A stretch of 64,000 bases of DNA from positions 219,001 to 283,000 of the forward strand of contig NC_083680.1 in the NCBI RefSeq assembly GCF_030384665.1, given 5' to 3'. The DNA is from Lodderomyces elongisporus. Lineage: Eukaryota; Ascomycota; Pichiomycetes; Serinales; Debaryomycetaceae. Numbering within the stretch: position 1 is the first letter of the stretch; each line of letters opens with the position of its first letter. Below are positions 40,590 through 50,329 of this stretch, in pieces. The notes below the pieces were generated by a model that was not told where the DNA came from, searched no databases, and was given only the letters and a program-made list of their open reading frames with translations. The translations under genes were made by a program, and so were the position numbers.

Positions 40590-41924
40590 ATGGATGCAAT
40601 CACAGATCGTATATTTACGGAGACTTCATTAGAATCGACAACGACTAATGATGATCCAACATTGCTCACAATTGTTCTTGATGTTTCACCATTGGGTTGG
40701 TACAATCTTCGCCACACCACTAGTCTTGAGAACATCACAAAGTCATTATTAGTATTCCTTAATGGTCACTTAGCTCTCAACAATTCCAACCAAGTGGCAT
40801 TCATAGCAAGCTCGTCTACAGGATCGAAATTTCTATATCCACATCTTGCCAAGTCAAATACTGAGAAGCAGACTAGAGCAGATCGCATATCGCAAGGAAT
40901 GTATAGGCAATTTAAAAATGTCAATGAAGTCGTCCTCGAAGAACTCATTCGTTTTGTTAATGAAGAGGCAGAGGGAGCAGCAAGAGCAGAAGCAGAGACA
41001 GAAGCAGAAGTAGAAGCAGAGACAAATGGAAGAGAAGATCAGGGAGGAAACGCAAACAAAGCACGATCGAAAAGACAAGCTTATCATGCTCGAGGGTCAA
41101 CGATTACCGGTGCAATGAGCATGGCTCTTACTTACACCAATAGAATGCTCACGTTGGATCAAAGCATCACCACTACAACTGCATCAGCCATGTCCACGGC
41201 TTCACTTAACTCATCCATATCCAAATCCGGATCCGACTCAGTAGGCACAGCCGGTGTAGGAGTCGGAGCAGGAGGTGGAGCCGTTGGGGGTGGGGCAACA
41301 TCGTCGCTATCTTCGGCGGTATCAGGAGCATCAAGCTCCACTTCATCTGTGTCAATGAATTCTCGAATCTTAATAGTTACTGCTTCCGATAACGATAACC
41401 ATTTGAATTATATACCTTTGATGAATTGTATATTCACAGCTCAGAAATTGAAGGTTTCCATTGATGTAGCAAAATTAGGTACTACTGATTCATCATATCT
41501 TCAGCAAGCAAGCGACGCAACGCATGGTGTTTACTTGAAAATTGAAGATCCAAGAGGTATGATTCAGGTCTTGTCTACTGCTTTTTTCATTGAACCAAAC
41601 TTGAGACCTCATGTGATTATGCCAACTGATTATCAAGTGGATTACAAGGCAAGTTGCTTCTTGACCAAAAAACCAGTGGATTTGGGATACGTATGTTCTG
41701 TGTGCTTGTGTATCATGAGTTTTGTACCTGACGATTTAAAGTGTCCGGCTTGTTCGAGTGAATTTGATCAAGGAATAGTTCAAGAATTGACGAGAGATCC
41801 ACAGGTTGCTGTTGTTAAAAAAAAGAGAAAATTGGATAAAGCAAATGGCACCGAATTGTTGAATGTTAAGGCAAAGTCCGAAGAGAAAGAGCAAGAGGCG
41901 AATAAAGAAAAAACCAATGATTAG
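40590..41924 (+). CDS. TFB4: TFIIH core subunit Tfb4 (p34)
   Basis: This 444-aa protein has the vWA-like fold of p34/Tfb4. The N-terminal block is LLTIVLDVSPLGWYNL, the middle is SRILIVTASDNDNHLNYIPLMNCIFTAQKLKVSIDV, and a C4 zinc module CSVCLCIMSFVPDDLKCPAC lies near residues 370-390. The C-terminal tail is basic then acidic. S. cerevisiae Tfb4 is 338 aa; the extra length is an Ala/Glu run and a Gly/Ser/Val-rich insert around residues 130-250. Tfb4 is a structural part of TFIIH in transcription initiation and nucleotide-excision repair. The start is the first ATG. In S. cerevisiae TFB4 (YPR056W) sits between SEC8 and BRR1. Confidence 0.95.
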   Translation: MDAITDRIFTETSLESTTTNDDPTLLTIVLDVSPLGWYNLRHTTSLENITKSLLVFLNGHLALNNSNQVAFIASSSTGSKFLYPHLAKSNTEKQTRADRISQGMYRQFKNVNEVVLEELIRFVNEEAEGAARAEAETEAEVEAETNGREDQGGNANKARSKRQAYHARGSTITGAMSMALTYTNRMLTLDQSITTTTASAMSTASLNSSISKSGSDSVGTAGVGVGAGGGAVGGGATSSLSSAVSGASSSTSSVSMNSRILIVTASDNDNHLNYIPLMNCIFTAQKLKVSIDVAKLGTTDSSYLQQASDATHGVYLKIEDPRGMIQVLSTAFFIEPNLRPHVIMPTDYQVDYKASCFLTKKPVDLGYVCSVCLCIMSFVPDDLKCPACSSEFDQGIVQELTRDPQVAVVKKKRKLDKANGTELLNVKAKSEEKEQEANKEKTND

Positions 41925-41978
41925 ACAATAGCAAACTAAAACCTCATATATTTCGTAGTGCTTTTATATTATCTGCAA

Positions 41979-42425
41979 TTATATACCTTTATCAGTAATG
42001 GAAAATGGATAATCAGCAGGGTAGTAATGCTCAGAAATCAAATGGAATTTTCTTTCAGTTGATGTGTGAAACATGTGACGACATTGTTCTACAAAGCAAT
42101 GCAAACCAGCATCACCCTTTTCCATCTTCATTTGAAGTAGCACATTATGATGTTCGTCAATGTGTAAATTGAGGATATAATCCGTAGGAAATACCTTGCC
42201 ACATGAACTACAAGTGTTTTGATGTGCCATCATCACATGAATCTCACATGCAGGATATGATGGAAATCTTGACTCGCAATATAAACATTCGACATCACCA
42301 TCGGATATTAAATTTGGTGTCGCAACAACCCTACTATCAACGCCAACAGCATCAGTAACTTCATCAGCAAACTCAACAGCGCCGACATAGTCACTAGATT
42401 CATCGTCCCTGGTACGTTTAACCAT
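41979..42425 (-). CDS. C2H2 zinc-finger protein, ZNF511-like (148 aa)
   Basis: The frame is open to a TTG at 42437 but the first ATG is 42425, giving 148 aa starting MVKRTRDDESSDY. After an acidic N-terminus come three C2H2-type units: C-x2-C...H-x4-H (ECLYCESRF to HVMMAH), C-x2-C...H-x4-H (TCSSCGKVF to HIDEHH), and C-x4-C...H-x4-H (HCFVEQCRHMF to HLISEHYYPADYPF). The last unit with its Y-P-x-D-[YF]-x-F tail resembles the conserved eukaryotic ZNF511 family. The family's function is poorly known; nuclear location is inferred. It converges with TFB4, with only 54 bp between the stops. Confidence 0.85.
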   Translation of the reverse strand: MVKRTRDDESSDYVGAVEFADEVTDAVGVDSRVVATPNLISDGDVECLYCESRFPSYPACEIHVMMAHQNTCSSCGKVFPTDYILNLHIDEHHNVLLQMKMEKGDAGLHCFVEQCRHMFHTSTERKFHLISEHYYPADYPFSITDKGI

Positions 42426-43218
42426 CAACTTTTTCAAATTTGGCCCATTGGCACATTATGAAAAACTTTAGGAAACGCTAATAATATTACATCTGTCACA
42501 GTGCGACACACACTGGACGCTCTGTGCCCTCGTTTCCGCTAAGTGAATATTTGGAGAATATTGCACGACATGGGAAACTTGAAACTTCAAACGAGATGAG
42601 TTAATATAAATAGGAACGAGAAGTGGTAAAATTAACTTATCACTATTATATAGAAATATCGGTTAAATACATAATTTAGACGGTCAACTACATTGAACAC
42701 AAATCACTAGGTGAACGTGCAGAGTGTATACTCTCACGATTCTCCTTACTAGTGACTTTGTATGAGACAATTTACTCTCTTAACTTATGAGCATTGAGAC
42801 CTTTATAGGTGCGATCATTGACAATTACACTTAGTTGGAATATAGCCTATCAAGTCACGAACTCAAACCGCTGGTATCGGTGAGCTACCAGCTCAAACCG
42901 ATGCTCAGCAGTCGTACACTTGTCACTTGTGACAGTGCTATGCGACAACATCTTTACCAAATCCAATATCTTGAAAATATGGCGCTACCTGCTTACAAGA
43001 GAACAAGTTTAAAGATCAATGATGCTAAAGCATCTTGAATCATTGAATCTACAGAACTATACTTCAAATATTTTTTTTTTTTTCAAGACTATAATATTTG
43101 ATAAATTGTTTAGTTTTTTCTTTTCTTTTCTTTTCTTTATAGAAAAAGAAAACAACAATAAACGCCCAACTTACCAGAATTTTTAGTATAATTATGTATT
43201 TGAAAGTCTTTTACACTT
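42426..43218. other. Gene-free region with a cluster of inverted repeats
   Basis: These 793 bp lie upstream of the ZNF511-like gene and downstream of FCY1. They are less AT-rich than other spacers and hold overlapping inverted repeats between 42870 and 42934. A TGTCACAGTGCGACA motif at 42494-42508 has a related copy near 42929. A 67-codon plus-strand frame (from 42835) begins with TTG and is not convincing. Confidence 0.5.
42870..42934. repeat. Overlapping inverted repeats
   Basis: GCTGGTA (42870) pairs with TACCAGC (42886). ATCGGTGAGC (42876) pairs with GCTCAAACCGAT (42891), with a two-base bulge. The two stems overlap, so only one can form at a time. A third palindromic element, TGTCAC-TT-GTGACA, spans 42921-42934. 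Confidence 0.75.
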
Positions 43219-43701
43219 CTATACACCAATATCCTCATTCCAACATTCTGGTTTCTCTTGAATAAATTTAGTCAAGATTTCTTTACAACCTTCATCTTGC
43301 AAATTCACCAACTCTACTCCGTTTTGTTTCAACAATTCTTCGCCACCAACAAATGTGTCATTTTCTCCCATAACAACTCTTTTGATCCCGTAAAGCAAAA
43401 TTGCACCTGTACACATATTGCATGGCGATAATGTGGTGTACATTGTGCAATCCTTGTATATACTATGTGGTAATCGACCTGCATTTTCCAAAACTGACAT
43501 TTCACCATGCAAAATTGGCGAACCATTTTGCACACGTTTGTTGTAGCCACGTCCAAGAACGCGTCCATCCTTGTGGATGAGACAACCACCGATGGGGATT
43601 CCACCTTCATTGTAGGAGATTTGAGCTTGCTCTAAAGCAATTGCCATACCCTTTTTGTCATCAAAGCTTGAGTTGGTGGTACTTGTAGTTTCGCTGACCA
43701 T
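43219..43701 (-). CDS. FCY1: Cytosine deaminase
   Basis: The 160-aa product matches yeast Fcy1 (158 aa). The zinc site is H65-G-E67 (LHGEMSVLEN, with the catalytic Glu) plus C94-x2-C97 (SPCNMC). The conserved GGIPIGGCLI, GRGYNKR and the C-terminal PECWNEDIG are also present. It converts cytosine to uracil and ammonia for pyrimidine salvage, and in Candida it also converts the antifungal 5-fluorocytosine to 5-fluorouracil (gene often called FCA1). The frame extends to a TTG at 43722, but the first ATG is 43701 and gives the family length. All catalytic residues are intact, so the enzyme should be active. Confidence 0.97.
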   Translation of the reverse strand: MVSETTSTTNSSFDDKKGMAIALEQAQISYNEGGIPIGGCLIHKDGRVLGRGYNKRVQNGSPILHGEMSVLENAGRLPHSIYKDCTMYTTLSPCNMCTGAILLYGIKRVVMGENDTFVGGEELLKQNGVELVNLQDEGCKEILTKFIQEKPECWNEDIGV

Positions 43702-44053
43702 AATGAGATACTTAGTTTCCAATAATAAACTGTAAAGAAGAGGAAAAAAATTTAAAAGAAAGAAAGGAAGGAAGGAAAAAAGAGCGAAAATCTGTACAAG
43801 GAGAAATAGAGTAGTAAACAGTGTTTATAAATCTGTTTGGAAAATTAAAGATAAGGTGAAAAATTTGGATTGGAGATGTTAAGCAGATGCTGTTTTCCGC
43901 GCCTATTTAAAAGAAATAGTAAAAAATGGAAAAATTGTGAAAAAGTAAGGAAAGTAACAAAAAAAAAAAAAAGGAAAAGATAGAAGAAAACTAATTCCGC
44001 ACGAATGCGCTGCGCATCTTTGAAAGTTTGCCTATTATTATTAGTCCTACTTG
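43702..44053. promoter_or_regulatory. FCY1 promoter / VPS15 3' end
   Basis: This 352-bp region has A-rich and GGAA-rich stretches. Both genes run leftward, so it holds the VPS15 3' end and the FCY1 promoter. I see no gene in it. Confidence 0.55.
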
Positions 44054-47000
44054 CTATTTGAGGTTTAATTTCAAATCATCTAGCATCAAGGCAATTTCGT
44101 CCAATGTAACTTCAGAGCTGATTTCCACTAAACGACATCTATACTGCACACTCTTACCCTTTTTTGTAACACTTTGGCAATCTAAGGAAGGTATCTCCCA
44201 CGTTGTTTCAATATCATCTGGCAGACTTTTAACCACAATTGTGATTGAGTTGCTATTGGGGTATCTTGAATGACCTGCAGTACCTCCAGCAGTACTTTGG
44301 TTGGTCCTACTCTTTCTAGCTATATTCAACAGAACAATGTTATCAACGCTGATTTTACCGTCACCTTTATCATTAATCTCAACCCTCCATGATTTCAAAA
44401 GTAACTTGAATCGCAAATCCCATAGTGACAAATAGCCTTTATTCGTTCCCAAAAGTATCCAGCTTTTTTCTGCTTCTCCAGATATGAAAGAAGTCACAGT
44501 TCCATACGCTAATGGATTTTGCAACAGATGCGATTCTTTCTCCATTGTAATCATATCGTAAATATTAATCTTCAGTTGGTAATCAATCGCGTACAAAGTT
44601 TGGCCAATCACCTTCGTATGAGATATAAATGTGTCGACTTGAACTTCTCGTATCAAAGTTGGTTTCATAAACTTAATAATCTTCTTTGCCTTGTTTCTGT
44701 TAGCTTCAATTCGTAATATGCGAATTGTGCCATCTCTTGTTGTCACTACGAAGCAAAATCGATTATGCAAAAACGTCACCGACGTTATTCTCGAAGTCAA
44801 ATCTAGTTGTTGACTAGGGTTTTTGGCGCGTGCAAGATCATGCAATTGCGAAATGTCCCAAATAGCAATTCTCCCATTCTCCGTCCCAGTGACAAAAAAC
44901 TCATTACCTGGCGCAATCGCCAAACAAGTGAATGCATCTATATTCTCGCTGGCTCGACGTACATTGAGGCTAAATATCTCTGGAACATCAATATCGTCCA
45001 CATTCGTTTTCAGCCTTGAATTAATCACTTTTCCAAACTCAGCAAAATTATCCAATGTAGGCGAAATGGGCAACGTTTGTAAGAAATTCCAAATAAATGG
45101 GTTGTTTCCCTCATATGTATGCTGAATATGACACATAGTTACCCTACCATTCTCATCAACGTGAAAGACTTTATGCAAAACACACGGGTTATTGATCCAT
45201 GATGGTTTAGCAACAATTCCCTTACTAGACTCCATCTCACCAAATACATTTGTCTCCACTGTCTGAAGTGAAGCAACTATCCTTTCCATATTTGGAAGCA
45301 CAAGAGTCTGGTGGGAATCGTGCTCTATGCTCCTAGTGGAAATTGCGTCTTCGGATCTGTGTATTACACTTTCACCATGCAGCAGCGACAAAAACAATTT
45401 CTGCTTCTGCTTTTGCTTCTGCTGTTGTTTCTGCTCCCGTTTCTGCTCCTGGTCCAGCTTTTGATGATCTTGCTTTTGTTTTTGCTTTTGGTTACTACTT
45501 AATCCAATATTTTCTGTCTTGTACACCACATTGAGAAAAATATTTCTCGGCGTAGTCATGGTCATTTCGAAGCGCGAAAGGTTTTTAGAAGGTGTTCTGC
45601 TAACTCGATAAATATATTCTCTTAAAACAAATAGCTTCCAGAGCGATTTGTCGTCGATACCAATAGATTTAAGTTTCAAAAGCCAAGTTTTGTCCTCAGA
45701 GCTTAACGGAACACTCTCTTTGCTTCTTCCACTATTATAAGAGATTACAGTACCCATTTTCGGAAGGTATACTGACTTTCCCATATTCTTGGAGAAAGAG
45801 AGAATCCCTCCGTTTTTTGACAGCTTGTCATTTCTAGACTGCACTTGATGTTGATGAATTTGCTGTTGCTGAACTAAAGAAAAATTCATTCTTTTCTGCC
45901 AGAATAGCGATTTACTTGTATAGCTTTGTGCCCACGTGCAAGTCATTTCAAACACCTGCTTGCTAATTGGTCTAGTTAAACTAGGATATAGGGTATCCCA
46001 ATTAATGTGGAAAATATCGTATACCAAGTAGCCTTTGATCAATGGGTATAGAAAGCAATATCTATCAGCATCGCTGAGGTTATCACTAATAGCAATGATC
46101 AAACTAATCAAAGATTGCCGGATCCATTCGTTTGGATGTAATAACAAGTAAAGCGAGCTTGATAAAAGCTCGGTATAAATCTCGAGCGCATTAAATTCAG
46201 TCTTTGCATTAATTAGTTTTTTCTTGACAATGAAATTAAATATTTCAAGAATTTTTAAAACAATAAGCTGGTCACCCTCACCAACGGTTTGTATCAATAA
46301 CGGGAGAATATACTGTTGTAGTGTTAGTGATCCGATGAATGAACCCAAAGAAAGTACAGCCGAGAGAAAAGCCAACCTGAGTGTAACATTCGAGTCATTC
46401 ATGTAAGATATCAAGTGTGGCAATATAATATCATTCGTTTTCTCCTTCCCAAAAAATTGGCACAATGGTAAGATATTTTCAAGTAAACTCACCTTCACCG
46501 CGGCATCTGCATCAGTCAATATCAACAACGCGAGGTCTTTGAATTTTTGGTCGAGTTGTGACTTGGGAATAGTCATTGTTGTCGTTGTCGTTGTTGTTGT
46601 TGTTGTGACTGATCTCAAAACATCATCAGGCGAGATAATTGCGGTCTGACCTAAAAGAGCACCAGCCTTGAATGCTTTCGACATTGTCCAGAACCTTTTT
46701 GCCACCATGGCAAGATACGGTAGACACCTGGCTACACAGCTATTAATCATGGATTGTGACTCGGGACTAACTTTTAAATTCAAAAGGATTTGTAGTTTCG
46801 GTAATAGATAGTCTGGGAAAAGAAGTACATTGATAGGTGTGATGTAAGAGCATGACATGACGAGAGTGGTCACAGCTTGCAATGCAACACAAACAACTTT
46901 GGCTGAAACTTCACTTGCAGATGCAGCACCAAAGGCCGAGGCAGCAGCAGACGCGCTGGAAGATTTGATTTCAATGTATTCATCTATAATGGTGCAAAGA

Positions 47001-48544
47001 AATGGTAGCGAACGGTCAAGTTTTGACTCGTCGTTGAGATGATTGGAAAGTACCAAAATTAACTCGCAGCATTTGATTTTGGAGTCAACAAATTTCAAAG
47101 ATTTCAATAATGACGTGACATAATTGAGGATAACGAGAGCCGGCTCGTTAACATTACCATCACCTTCTTCGTCGTTGTCATCATTATCATCATCAACGTG
47201 TTCTTTTTCTTTTTCTTTTTCTTTTTCATAATTTTTGATATCTTTATCGCCATTATCAGAATTGTATTTGTCTTTGCTTTGATGACCTTGGACGCCTTGT
47301 CTTTTGCTCGGTCGAAGTTGAAAGTTGAATGGCAATCCTGGAATATTAACACGCATGGGAAAAAGTTCCTTAGTATCTAATGTTTGTTTTGAAGGAAAAT
47401 AATCAAGGTGTAAGTTTTTGCAAATTTCTAGAAACGAATCGTAGATATAATTGAGTTTGACATCACTGATAGAGCTCAGCATGTAATTATTTCGGTTTTC
47501 TTCTGTTGTTGCCGTTGCTGTTGTTGCCGCAGACCGCAGTGGCAAAATTTCTTCATGGCTATTTAGCTTTTCCATAAATTCATACAAAAAAGTGTAGAAA
47601 TATGTTGGAAAACAAGAACCTCGAAATTCCTCAAGTAGCTCTTTTGCCCCAGTACGCTCTTCTGGATTCACATTGATCAATTTCTGTATGAGCTTGATGA
47701 TTCCTTTGTTCGGAATACTTGTTAAATCAGGAGTATACTCGCCTCTCATAAATTTGAATAATTGCGAAAGTGTAAAAGTTGGCTCGCCATCCAACCACAA
47801 TTCCGCGATAACACATCCTAATCCAAACAAGTCCATCTCATCAGTAACACCATGTCGCAACTTGAACACCCCATTCTCGTCAAAATTCAGTACTACCTTG
47901 TGGTGCTGGTTACGGCTGTGATAAAATCTTTCTGGCGCTATGTAGCAGACTCTTCTATCCGAAGTATCAAAATAAAACGAGAATTGGTTGGGGTTATCCT
48001 CTGGCAAGTATACAGGTTTGATAAGTCCGGCAAAGTCAGTGAGAAATACCCAGTTGGATGAAGTAACAATGATGTTTTCAGAGCGAAGATCTCCATGGTG
48101 GATATTCAATGAATGTAGCTCGCTAACAACTCTTAATAACTGAAAAGTAATAAAGAGCTTTTCAATAGGCTCCAAAAACGGTCGCATTGATAGTCGATCG
48201 TACAAGTTGATCTTCCCCATTTGTCTAATGAGGTACCCGGCGCGGTCTGTTTCAATAATCTTATGCCATGTTAACGTATTTGATATGGGGACTAGTAGTG
48301 AAGACTGTTTCACCAATAGTTCAAGAAGCCCGTTGAACTGGATTGTATAGTTTGGAGTCGAGGGTTTTATAATGAGTTTTATGATGACCCAATACCCAGT
48401 GCGCTTATCTAGAGCCTTGATTGTTTTGAGGAATCGAGAATCGCTAAGAAGTTCAACAAATTTGTAATCTTCTAAAGCATCAATGTATGAGGAGACTGCC
48501 ACAGTCGGAGCCAGCGGGGCCAATAATGACAACCGTGGACCCAT
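44054..48544 (-). CDS. VPS15: Vps15 protein kinase, regulatory subunit of PI3-kinase
   Basis: The 1496-aa protein begins MG, a likely N-myristoylation site. The kinase-like domain spans about residues 27-320: Lys in VIIK (K56), catalytic loop HHGDLRSEN (D152, N157), and TDFA (D170) in place of the usual DFG, as in other Vps15 proteins. HEAT-like helical repeats follow in the middle and a WD40 propeller occupies about residues 1150-1496. S. cerevisiae Vps15 is 1454 aa. It anchors and activates Vps34 for PI3P synthesis in vacuolar sorting and autophagy. Several low-complexity inserts are present (Lys/Glu/Asp near 440, and a Lys/Gln run near 1040-1070 that gives a pyrimidine-rich plus strand). 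It is divergent from BRR1. Confidence 0.96.
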   Translation of the reverse strand: MGPRLSLLAPLAPTVAVSSYIDALEDYKFVELLSDSRFLKTIKALDKRTGYWVIIKLIIKPSTPNYTIQFNGLLELLVKQSSLLVPISNTLTWHKIIETDRAGYLIRQMGKINLYDRLSMRPFLEPIEKLFITFQLLRVVSELHSLNIHHGDLRSENIIVTSSNWVFLTDFAGLIKPVYLPEDNPNQFSFYFDTSDRRVCYIAPERFYHSRNQHHKVVLNFDENGVFKLRHGVTDEMDLFGLGCVIAELWLDGEPTFTLSQLFKFMRGEYTPDLTSIPNKGIIKLIQKLINVNPEERTGAKELLEEFRGSCFPTYFYTFLYEFMEKLNSHEEILPLRSAATTATATTEENRNNYMLSSISDVKLNYIYDSFLEICKNLHLDYFPSKQTLDTKELFPMRVNIPGLPFNFQLRPSKRQGVQGHQSKDKYNSDNGDKDIKNYEKEKEKEKEHVDDDNDDNDEEGDGNVNEPALVILNYVTSLLKSLKFVDSKIKCCELILVLSNHLNDESKLDRSLPFLCTIIDEYIEIKSSSASAAASAFGAASASEVSAKVVCVALQAVTTLVMSCSYITPINVLLFPDYLLPKLQILLNLKVSPESQSMINSCVARCLPYLAMVAKRFWTMSKAFKAGALLGQTAIISPDDVLRSVTTTTTTTTTTMTIPKSQLDQKFKDLALLILTDADAAVKVSLLENILPLCQFFGKEKTNDIILPHLISYMNDSNVTLRLAFLSAVLSLGSFIGSLTLQQYILPLLIQTVGEGDQLIVLKILEIFNFIVKKKLINAKTEFNALEIYTELLSSSLYLLLHPNEWIRQSLISLIIAISDNLSDADRYCFLYPLIKGYLVYDIFHINWDTLYPSLTRPISKQVFEMTCTWAQSYTSKSLFWQKRMNFSLVQQQQIHQHQVQSRNDKLSKNGGILSFSKNMGKSVYLPKMGTVISYNSGRSKESVPLSSEDKTWLLKLKSIGIDDKSLWKLFVLREYIYRVSRTPSKNLSRFEMTMTTPRNIFLNVVYKTENIGLSSNQKQKQKQDHQKLDQEQKREQKQQQKQKQKQKLFLSLLHGESVIHRSEDAISTRSIEHDSHQTLVLPNMERIVASLQTVETNVFGEMESSKGIVAKPSWINNPCVLHKVFHVDENGRVTMCHIQHTYEGNNPFIWNFLQTLPISPTLDNFAEFGKVINSRLKTNVDDIDVPEIFSLNVRRASENIDAFTCLAIAPGNEFFVTGTENGRIAIWDISQLHDLARAKNPSQQLDLTSRITSVTFLHNRFCFVVTTRDGTIRILRIEANRNKAKKIIKFMKPTLIREVQVDTFISHTKVIGQTLYAIDYQLKINIYDMITMEKESHLLQNPLAYGTVTSFISGEAEKSWILLGTNKGYLSLWDLRFKLLLKSWRVEINDKGDGKISVDNIVLLNIARKSRTNQSTAGGTAGHSRYPNSNSITIVVKSLPDDIETTWEIPSLDCQSVTKKGKSVQYRCRLVEISSEVTLDEIALMLDDLKLNLK

Positions 48545-49064
48545 ATTTATGTTAATCTTGTTGTTTGTGGAGCATGAAAGATGTGATGTTCCTATGTGTT
48601 TGTTTGAAACTCTACTTTAGATTCCTTAAACCAATTGTTGCCTACCGCGTAGATTCCAAAAGCAAAAAAAAAATAAAAAAATAAAAATAGAGAAAGAGAA
48701 AGCAGTTTAGCTTGACCTTTTTTCCTTCCCCCCCTCCCCAGCCAACTTCCTAACTCAATTTCGCCCACTCCTCTCCACTCACTTTTTCAAATGTACACAA
48801 AATCGCATAAACACTGGCATCGAGAAACTGTAACTGACAAATGCATCAGCATTGCGCTTTTTGGTGAATGTGATTCCGATCCCGCTTGAACTTTCAAGTG
48901 GCAGTAATCCTTTTACATGAAAACCCCATCACATACATTATTTAAGTTTAGATAAGTAAACCATCTTTATTGGGAAGAGAAGAAAACAAATCAATTTATT
49001 TATTTAAGGAAAAAGAAAAGAGAGAGAAAGAGAAAAAGAGAACAAATTAGAAAGAAATCGTTTC
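48545..49064. promoter_or_regulatory. Divergent VPS15 / BRR1 promoter region
   Basis: This 520-bp region has an A-rich run near 48660-48710, a C-rich patch (48725-48745) and GA-rich sequence just before the BRR1 ATG. I see no gene in it. Confidence 0.55.
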
Positions 49065-49763
49065 ATGTCAACAAGAGATGATCAAGATGAAGAAAAGTAC
49101 CAGAGTACTGTGCTAGCTGTAAATGACATTGATGTTGACGATGAGGTCCAGGCGTATATGCAAAGGGTGCAGTCGGAGGCACAAAGTATTCGATTGTACA
49201 CTGAAAAAGTGCTTACCACATCCACCACCGGAAAGCGTAAGATTGGTAAACACGTTGAAACGATAAATCTGGAAGGAAATACCGAGGATAAAAGAGATGG
49301 GGACTGGTCAAAAGAGATGATTCGGAACTTTGTTGAACTCAAGAGTCAAATACAAGCATTACGAGAACACAAGGGATTCTCCAAGAGCAATTTGTACCGA
49401 TTAAATCTTAATACACATGCTGTATATAAGAGCCCGCCACCAGAAATGGATTTTTTTATATTGTGTTTGAACAGAAGGAAAGCATTTGATGCGTTAGTTC
49501 TTTTGACACAATTGCTAAACACAACAACTACGCCCGAAATCAGTCAATGGATATACAAAATATTTTTGAAAATAGATAGCACTTTAGAAGCCAAGGAATG
49601 TTCAATTCTTCGAGATTTGGCCAAAAAGGCAAGGAGTATCTCAGAAGAGCTCAAGCTAGGAGAAGATCATTCAAATGCTGAGAATACTAGTGTGACAATG
49701 TTTACTTGCGAAATGATAATTTCAATTGTTGGGATCTATTATCGCCAAATGGACCTTCTTTGA
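49065..49763 (+). CDS. BRR1: Gemin2/Brr1-like snRNP assembly protein
   Basis: The 232-aa protein carries the SIP1/Gemin2 pattern in its C-terminal half: PPPEMDFFILCLNRRKAFDAL, WIYKIFLKIDSTLEAKECSILRDLAKKARSI, and the terminal MFTCEMIISIVGIYYRQMDLL, which resembles the family ending (xYFxQxDL). The N-terminal part has the acidic and ALREHKGF segments. Yeast Brr1 and animal Gemin2 help load Sm proteins on snRNAs. At 232 aa it is shorter than S. cerevisiae Brr1 (341 aa) and nearer to Gemin2. In S. cerevisiae, BRR1 (YPR057W) is adjacent to TFB4 and SEC8, both in this window, which supports the call. Confidence 0.85.
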   Translation: MSTRDDQDEEKYQSTVLAVNDIDVDDEVQAYMQRVQSEAQSIRLYTEKVLTTSTTGKRKIGKHVETINLEGNTEDKRDGDWSKEMIRNFVELKSQIQALREHKGFSKSNLYRLNLNTHAVYKSPPPEMDFFILCLNRRKAFDALVLLTQLLNTTTTPEISQWIYKIFLKIDSTLEAKECSILRDLAKKARSISEELKLGEDHSNAENTSVTMFTCEMIISIVGIYYRQMDLL

Positions 49764-50329
49764 ACCAAATATGTTATTTAAATTATGAAAGTTACCAATT
49801 CCAATAAGCTTAACTTGACTTGTAATACTAAAACTTACTTTCTTTTTCTTTTCTTCTCTTTGATTAATGTTTTTTAGAGTGGGAAAAAGAAAAAGAAAAA
49901 GAAAAAGGTACACGGCTGGCGTGACCTCTATTTCTTGAGCGAGTTTGCGCAAAGAAATTAGTATCTAGTGTATTAACTACTGTATTTGCTCTAGCTGACC
50001 AAAATTTCCAACCACTAATAACAGGTCCGGATCCCATTCTTCATGGCATTTTGCCAGTTAACAACGTCTACGTATAGTATTGAATATGTATAAATTTTTC
50101 TTTTCTCCTTTTTTAATTCTATGCCTAATCCTATCAAATTTCCCACCAAAAAAAATTGTCTACAGCGAGATAACCACCTAAAAAAATTAACAAAATTACA
50201 ATAAAGTTCTGGACGAGAGTTCAAGACAGGCAGCACCCAACACCCAGCACACTCAGCCGCAAGAGCAATAGCAACAGCGATAGCAGCACGAGCCATACAC
50301 ACCTTTAATCTAACCCACAAATACCTATC
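49764..50329. promoter_or_regulatory. BRR1 3' end and promoter of the Asterix-like gene
   Basis: This 566-bp region contains AAAAAG repeats near 49885-49908 and a CAGCACCCAACACCCAGC patch near 50230. I see no gene in it. Confidence 0.5.
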
